Positions 7,058 through 9,109 of a stretch of DNA of 9,109 bases are shown piece after piece. The position numbers and the translations under genes are program-made. The stretch spans positions 1-9,109 of the forward strand of contig JADFLN010000057.1 in NCBI GenBank assembly GCA_022564385.1, given 5' to 3'. The DNA is from Nitrososphaerota archaeon (GTDB lineage Archaea; Thermoproteota; Nitrososphaeria; Nitrososphaerales; Nitrosopumilaceae). A model generated the notes under the pieces. The model was given only the letters and a program-made list of their open reading frames with translations, ran no database searches and was not told the DNA's origin. Positions within the stretch are counted from its first letter, which is position 1, and each line of letters starts with the position of its first letter.

Positions 7058-7757
7058 TTTGAAGCTCGAAATCAAAAATTTGCATAAAATTTGTATGGCT
7101 ATGGGAGAAATTAAACAGCAACTTATAGAAGAATTACCTCATTATGGACATCACGGCTTATTCTTACAAAATGATGAAATCACAACTGGATTATTTGATA
7201 ACAAAATTGAGATAAAAATTAATCTTTTAACTGGACAATTACTGTATTTTGAAAATGAGCATGGATCTTTTATTGACTTGAATAATGATGATGTTTTAGA
7301 GAAATTAAAATCAATTACATCTAGAAAAAATGTAAAGATATCTGCAGAATCATTGAACAACACAACTGAACAAGAATTAACAAATTATCATGATTTTGCA
7401 AAAAAAGCATTACAAATACTGGAGTTATTTCGAATGAATTTGCGTGATAATTTTACTTTAATTCATTTGTGGCCACATCACTTTGATTTTTCTTTAGAAT
7501 GGTATACAGGAAGCAAAGATGAACAAATTGGAACTGGAATTTCTTCTGGAGATGAACAATACCCTAATCCATATTTGTACATGAATCCATGGCCTTTTGA
7601 AGAGAAAATCATTGAAAAACTCCTTCCTATTGGAACGTGGCATACTGATGGATGGAATGGTGTCAAAGTAGAATGGGATAAATTAGAACAATTTTCCACA
7701 AAAGATGCTGCAGAAAAAATCACTGAATTGTTCTTAATTGTAAAAAAATCATTTTAA
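7050..7757 (+). CDS. DUF5996 family protein
   Basis: This 235-residue soluble protein carries the hallmark motifs of DUF5996: LWPHHFDFSLEW (140-151), GISSGDEQYPNPYLYMNPWP (163-182) and WHTDGWNG (197-204). The dense aromatic and His/Asp content of these motifs suggests a ligand or metal site, but I know of no assigned biochemical function for the family. The N-terminal half (about 1-110) is less distinctive. Its ATG overlaps the last 8 bases of the Rieske-GltS gene (ATGCCTAA), so the two are co-transcribed and probably translationally coupled. This makes a functional link to the Rieske-GltS protein likely. The ATG is supported by the overlap geometry. Confidence 0.85.
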   Translation: MPNLKLEIKNLHKICMAMGEIKQQLIEELPHYGHHGLFLQNDEITTGLFDNKIEIKINLLTGQLLYFENEHGSFIDLNNDDVLEKLKSITSRKNVKISAESLNNTTEQELTNYHDFAKKALQILELFRMNLRDNFTLIHLWPHHFDFSLEWYTGSKDEQIGTGISSGDEQYPNPYLYMNPWPFEEKIIEKLLPIGTWHTDGWNGVKVEWDKLEQFSTKDAAEKITELFLIVKKSF

Positions 7758-7771
7758 TGATCTTATTTGAA

Positions 7772-7791
7772 TCTGGGAATTTTTTTAAATA
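7772..7791 (+). promoter_or_regulatory. Shared promoter box plus TATA element for the small zinc-ribbon gene
   Basis: The sequence is TCTGGGAATTTTTTTAAATA, with one change (T to C) in the first three bases. It ends 23 bases before the TTG at 7814, which supports a leaderless TTG start. No half-site 11 bases upstream is visible here. Confidence 0.72.
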
Positions 7792-7813
7792 TGCTTTGAA
7801 CTGATATTTTTTA

Positions 7814-8002
7814 TTGGTTCAAGTATGTAAAGGACTGTGTGTAAGATTCGAGAGAAGTAACAAATCAGGAAATATTCGGTACAAAATAGGACAAAAATTC
7901 TGCTCTCGCTGTGCTTTGTTTTTTTATACTGAAAAATTTATTTGTTCATGTTGTAGGACCAAACTTCGTTCTAAGCCCAAAAGTAAAAGATATGATTTGT
8001 GA
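7814..8002 (+). CDS. Small zinc-ribbon protein of the archaeal VCKGLC type
   Basis: This is a 62-residue basic protein, MVQVCKGLCVRF..., with seven cysteines: C5-x3-C9, then C30-x2-C33 and C44-S-C46-C47. The C30/C33/C44/C47 set gives a CxxC-x10-CxxC zinc ribbon. The pattern (CKGxC, GQKxCxxC, CxCC, LRxKPxxxxY) matches a family of tiny proteins that I recall as multi-copy in ammonia-oxidising archaea, with no assigned role. The start is TTG: no ATG exists in frame, the family N-terminus MVQ(V/I)CKG begins exactly here, and the promoter spacing fits. It overlaps the next gene by 11 bases. Confidence 0.85.
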   Translation: MVQVCKGLCVRFERSNKSGNIRYKIGQKFCSRCALFFYTEKFICSCCRTKLRSKPKSKRYDL

Positions 8003-8144
8003 CGATTGTAATCATTCAAAAGGAGATTGTGATTGTCTTTGTTGTTGCTCCATTGCTAAAATAGGATGTCCTACATGTATTGTTCCTGTTTTGGCTTATA
8101 GGGGAATTAAAAAATTGATTAGAAAAATAAAAACTCAATCATAA
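7992..8144 (+). CDS. Tiny cysteine-rich protein
   Basis: This 50-residue protein has nine cysteines in its first 29 residues (3, 6, 13, 15, 17, 18, 19, 26, 29): MICDDC, GDCDCLCCC, GCPTC. A basic tail YRGIKKLIRKIKTQS follows. The ATG at 7992 overlaps the end of the zinc-ribbon gene by 11 bases, so the two probably form one operon driven by the box at 7772. A longer frame from 7911 is open, but it would overlap the zinc-ribbon gene by 92 bases and adds hydrophobic residues with no cysteine, so I prefer 7992. I do not recognise the family. The Cys cluster could bind zinc, copper or an iron-sulfur cluster. Confidence 0.65.
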   Translation: MICDDCNHSKGDCDCLCCCSIAKIGCPTCIVPVLAYRGIKKLIRKIKTQS

Positions 8145-8189
8145 TGCCTATAATTTTTAAAATATGTTTTTTTAGAATTAATATAAAAT

Positions 8190-8218
8190 ATCTGTTTTAA
8201 GACTATCTCAAAACAGAT
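8190..8218. terminator. Inverted repeat, probable bidirectional terminator
   Basis: ATCTGTTTT (8190-8198) and AAAACAGAT (8210-8218) form a perfect 9-bp stem with an 11-base loop between two converging small genes. On the minus strand it overlaps the last codons and stop of the 49-residue ORF and is followed by T-rich sequence. On the plus strand a run of seven or more T (8167-8173) precedes it and may already stop transcription. Confidence 0.5.
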
Positions 8219-8352
8219 GGTTCAATTTCTTTTTCACAAACATTGATTATCTCAAGTGCACTTTTAATTACACTTTCAAGAGTTTCAAATTTCTCATCCA
8301 TCTCTTCAAAAAATTCCTCAAGATCATTGTTTGTATGATTCATTTGTAACAT
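8203..8352 (-). CDS. Small acidic protein (49 residues)
   Basis: Read from the minus strand, ATG at 8352 opens a 49-residue frame: MLQMNHTNNDLEEFFEEMDE, then KFETLESVIKSALEIINVCE, then KEIEPSVLR, ending with TAG at 8203. It is acidic and almost entirely predicted helical, with heptad-like hydrophobic spacing (L, F, M, F, L, V, I, L, I). A short coiled coil or a partner-binding peptide is plausible. Coding status is supported by a perfectly placed box/TATA promoter at 8374-8393, whose 29-base surroundings are identical to the DoxX promoter, and by a terminator-like hairpin at its end. An alternative start is the ATG at 8343 (46 residues); promoter spacing favours 8352. I recognise no family. 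Confidence 0.68.
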   Translation of the reverse strand: MLQMNHTNNDLEEFFEEMDEKFETLESVIKSALEIINVCEKEIEPSVLR

Positions 8353-8373
8353 AGAAATACTAAGTAAAAATTA

Positions 8374-8393
8374 TATATAATTAAATTCCCAAA
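8374..8393 (-). promoter_or_regulatory. Shared promoter box plus TATA element for the 49-residue ORF
   Basis: On the minus strand it reads TTTGGGAATTTAATTATATA, and it ends 22 bases before the ATG at 8352. The larger segment 8378-8406 is identical over 29 bases to 4883-4911 upstream of the DoxX gene. Confidence 0.75.
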
Positions 8394-8492
8394 TTCATTC
8401 CAATTTCAATCAAATTTTATGAATAGTTTCTAAAAACATTGATATTTTATATAAAATTATTAATTTTTAGAGAAAACAGAATTTAGGAATAA
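8394..8492. other. AT-rich spacer between divergent promoters
   Basis: This is the space between the minus-strand promoter at 8374-8393 and the plus-strand promoter at 8493-8512. It is very AT-rich, and I see no gene in it. Two features stand out: the TTGGAAT half-site of the minus-strand promoter (8397-8403) and TTTAGGAAT (8482-8490), 11 bases upstream of the plus-strand box. Confidence 0.5.
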
Positions 8493-8512
8493 TTTGGGAG
8501 TATGCTCAAATA
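8493..8512 (+). promoter_or_regulatory. Shared promoter box plus TATA element for the START-fold gene
   Basis: The sequence is TTTGGGAGTATGCTCAAATA. The TTTGGGA core and the CAAATA TATA-like part keep the exact 20-base frame of the other copies, though the middle differs. It ends 21 bases before GTG 8533. A second TTTAGGAAT lies exactly 11 bases upstream (8482). Confidence 0.62.
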
Positions 8513-8532
8513 GTATCACACAAATGATACTT

Positions 8533-8943
8533 GTGCTAATTTCAGAAAAAATAACAATCAATGCTTCTTCAGATGTGGTTTGGAATCATCTACGAACACT
8601 ACAAGGAGCAGAACAATACCTTACTATAGTCACAAAATCAGAAGTTAATGGTACTGGCTTAGGCACAACTAGAACTTGTGATATAAAAATGGGAGAACAA
8701 AAATTTCAGATAAAAGAAACTCTTGTAAAACTAGATGATTCTCAAAAATCTCTTACCATATTAATTGATGATGCTCCTCCAGCAATGAAGGATTTACAAA
8801 TAAATTATTCAGTAAGTGGTAATGGCGATTCTTCAGATATTGTGATTAATAACGAATTTGAACATACGCCAGAAAGCGAACAGATGATCAAAGGAATATT
8901 AAACATGATTTGTACTGGTCTAAAAAAATATCATGAGCAATAA
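8533..8943 (+). CDS. START-like / SRPBCC-fold protein
   Basis: This 136-residue protein has the SRPBCC (polyketide cyclase/START-like) pattern. A first strand SEKITINASSDVVWNHLRTL (about 4-23) is followed by YLTIVTKSEVNGTGLGTTRTCDI, then alternating beta strands (KFQIKETLVKL, KSLTILID, LQINYSVSG, SDIVINNEFEHT). The long C-terminal helix SEQMIKGILNMICTGLKKYHE (about 115-135) packs over the ligand cavity in this fold. It probably binds a small hydrophobic ligand; which one is not readable. GTG at 8533 was chosen over TTG 8494 and ATG 8524. The first lies inside the promoter box and the second only 12 bases from the TATA element, while family members start just before the 'IEINA'-like strand. 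It is transcribed towards the minus-strand permease gene. Confidence 0.83.
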   Translation: MLISEKITINASSDVVWNHLRTLQGAEQYLTIVTKSEVNGTGLGTTRTCDIKMGEQKFQIKETLVKLDDSQKSLTILIDDAPPAMKDLQINYSVSGNGDSSDIVINNEFEHTPESEQMIKGILNMICTGLKKYHEQ

Positions 8944-8988
8944 TACAAGTCAAAAACAACTTACAGAAAATAAAATAAAAGTAAAATT

Positions 8989-9109
8989 TTATAAAAATAC
9001 ACTTGAAATCATTGCAACACCAATTATTCCAAATAGACCCGCAAACACTTTTTCCATCTTATCTGCAGAAAACTTTCCTTGTAGTCTACTTCCAATCTGA
9101 CCACCAATA
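8989..9109 (-). CDS. C-terminal fragment of TauE/SafE-type membrane permease
   Basis: The minus strand encodes 40 codons entering from the right edge and ending in TAA at 8989-8991. The translation includes IGGQIGSRLQGKFSADKMEK and then VFAGLFGIIGVAMISSVFL. The GGxxGSRLxxK(F/L)S...xxxxFGxxxxxxG layout is typical of the last loop and final helix of TauE/SafE (formerly DUF81) permeases, which export sulfite or sulfonates or have unknown organic-anion substrates. Only the end is in the window, so the family call rests on about 40 residues. It converges with the START-fold gene, leaving 45 bases between the stops. Confidence 0.7.
   Translation of the reverse strand, partial: IGGQIGSRLQGKFSADKMEKVFAGLFGIIGVAMISSVFL

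Noticed and set aside
7911..7991. Longer start of the 50-residue Cys-rich gene
   Set aside because: It would overlap the zinc-ribbon gene by 92 bases and adds a non-Cys hydrophobic stretch that is the shadow of that gene.
8494..8532. N-terminal extension of the START-fold gene from TTG 8494
   Set aside because: It begins inside the TTTGGGA promoter box and its residues do not fit the fold; GTG 8533 fits promoter spacing and family start.
8933..9100. 55-codon plus-strand frame starting MSNNTSQKQL
   Set aside because: It is mostly antisense to the recognisable permease C-terminus and has no family-like sequence.

Overview
The window looks like chromosomal DNA of an ammonia-oxidising archaeon of the Nitrosopumilus type (Nitrososphaerota). 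The basis is the low GC content, TATA-box promoters sitting about 25 bases before start codons (leaderless transcripts), oligo-T terminators, and protein families recalled from that group. These families are a secreted cupredoxin with the characteristic C-terminal two-cysteine module, a tiny 'VCKGLC' zinc-ribbon protein, DUF427 and DUF5996 proteins, and a stand-alone archaeal-type glutamate synthase domain. The assignment rests on recall of families; no database search was run.

Layout. Positions 1-1929 hold a minus-strand pair: a class I/II PLP aminotransferase followed four bases later by a membrane protein that runs off the left edge and was read from the sequence. A divergent promoter region (1930-2050) leads into a 688-residue secreted blue-copper protein built from a cupredoxin domain, two 217-residue tandem repeats and a C-terminal module. 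A DUF427 protein follows, then a winged-helix regulator with its own promoter. Next come a DoxX-type membrane protein, a Rieske/glutamate-synthase fusion overlapping a DUF5996 gene, and two tiny overlapping cysteine-rich genes. The right end carries a 49-residue acidic minus-strand ORF, a START/SRPBCC-fold protein, and the C-terminus of a TauE/SafE-type permease on the minus strand.

Main observation. Six transcription units share one promoter architecture, on both strands: TTTGGGAAT (one T-to-C change, one changed tail), then a TATA-like AAATA/TATATA ending exactly 20 bases after the first T, then a start codon 21-28 bases further on. A weaker seventh copy precedes the aminotransferase. The shared box suggests a local regulon joining the copper protein, DoxX, Rieske-GltS/DUF5996, the Cys-rich small proteins, the 49-residue ORF and the START-fold protein. 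The only transcriptional regulator in the window, the winged-helix protein at 4476-4865, has a plain TATA promoter without the box. It is an obvious but unproven candidate for the factor. The box also revises gene starts: it supports GTG or TTG leaderless starts for three genes and shows that the longest reading of the START-fold gene would begin inside its own promoter.

A metal or redox theme is visible (type 1 copper, [2Fe-2S] Rieske, [3Fe-4S] GltS cysteines, two Cys-rich small proteins, DoxX), but a common physiological role is inference. I see no tRNA, rRNA, CRISPR array, insertion sequence or origin.
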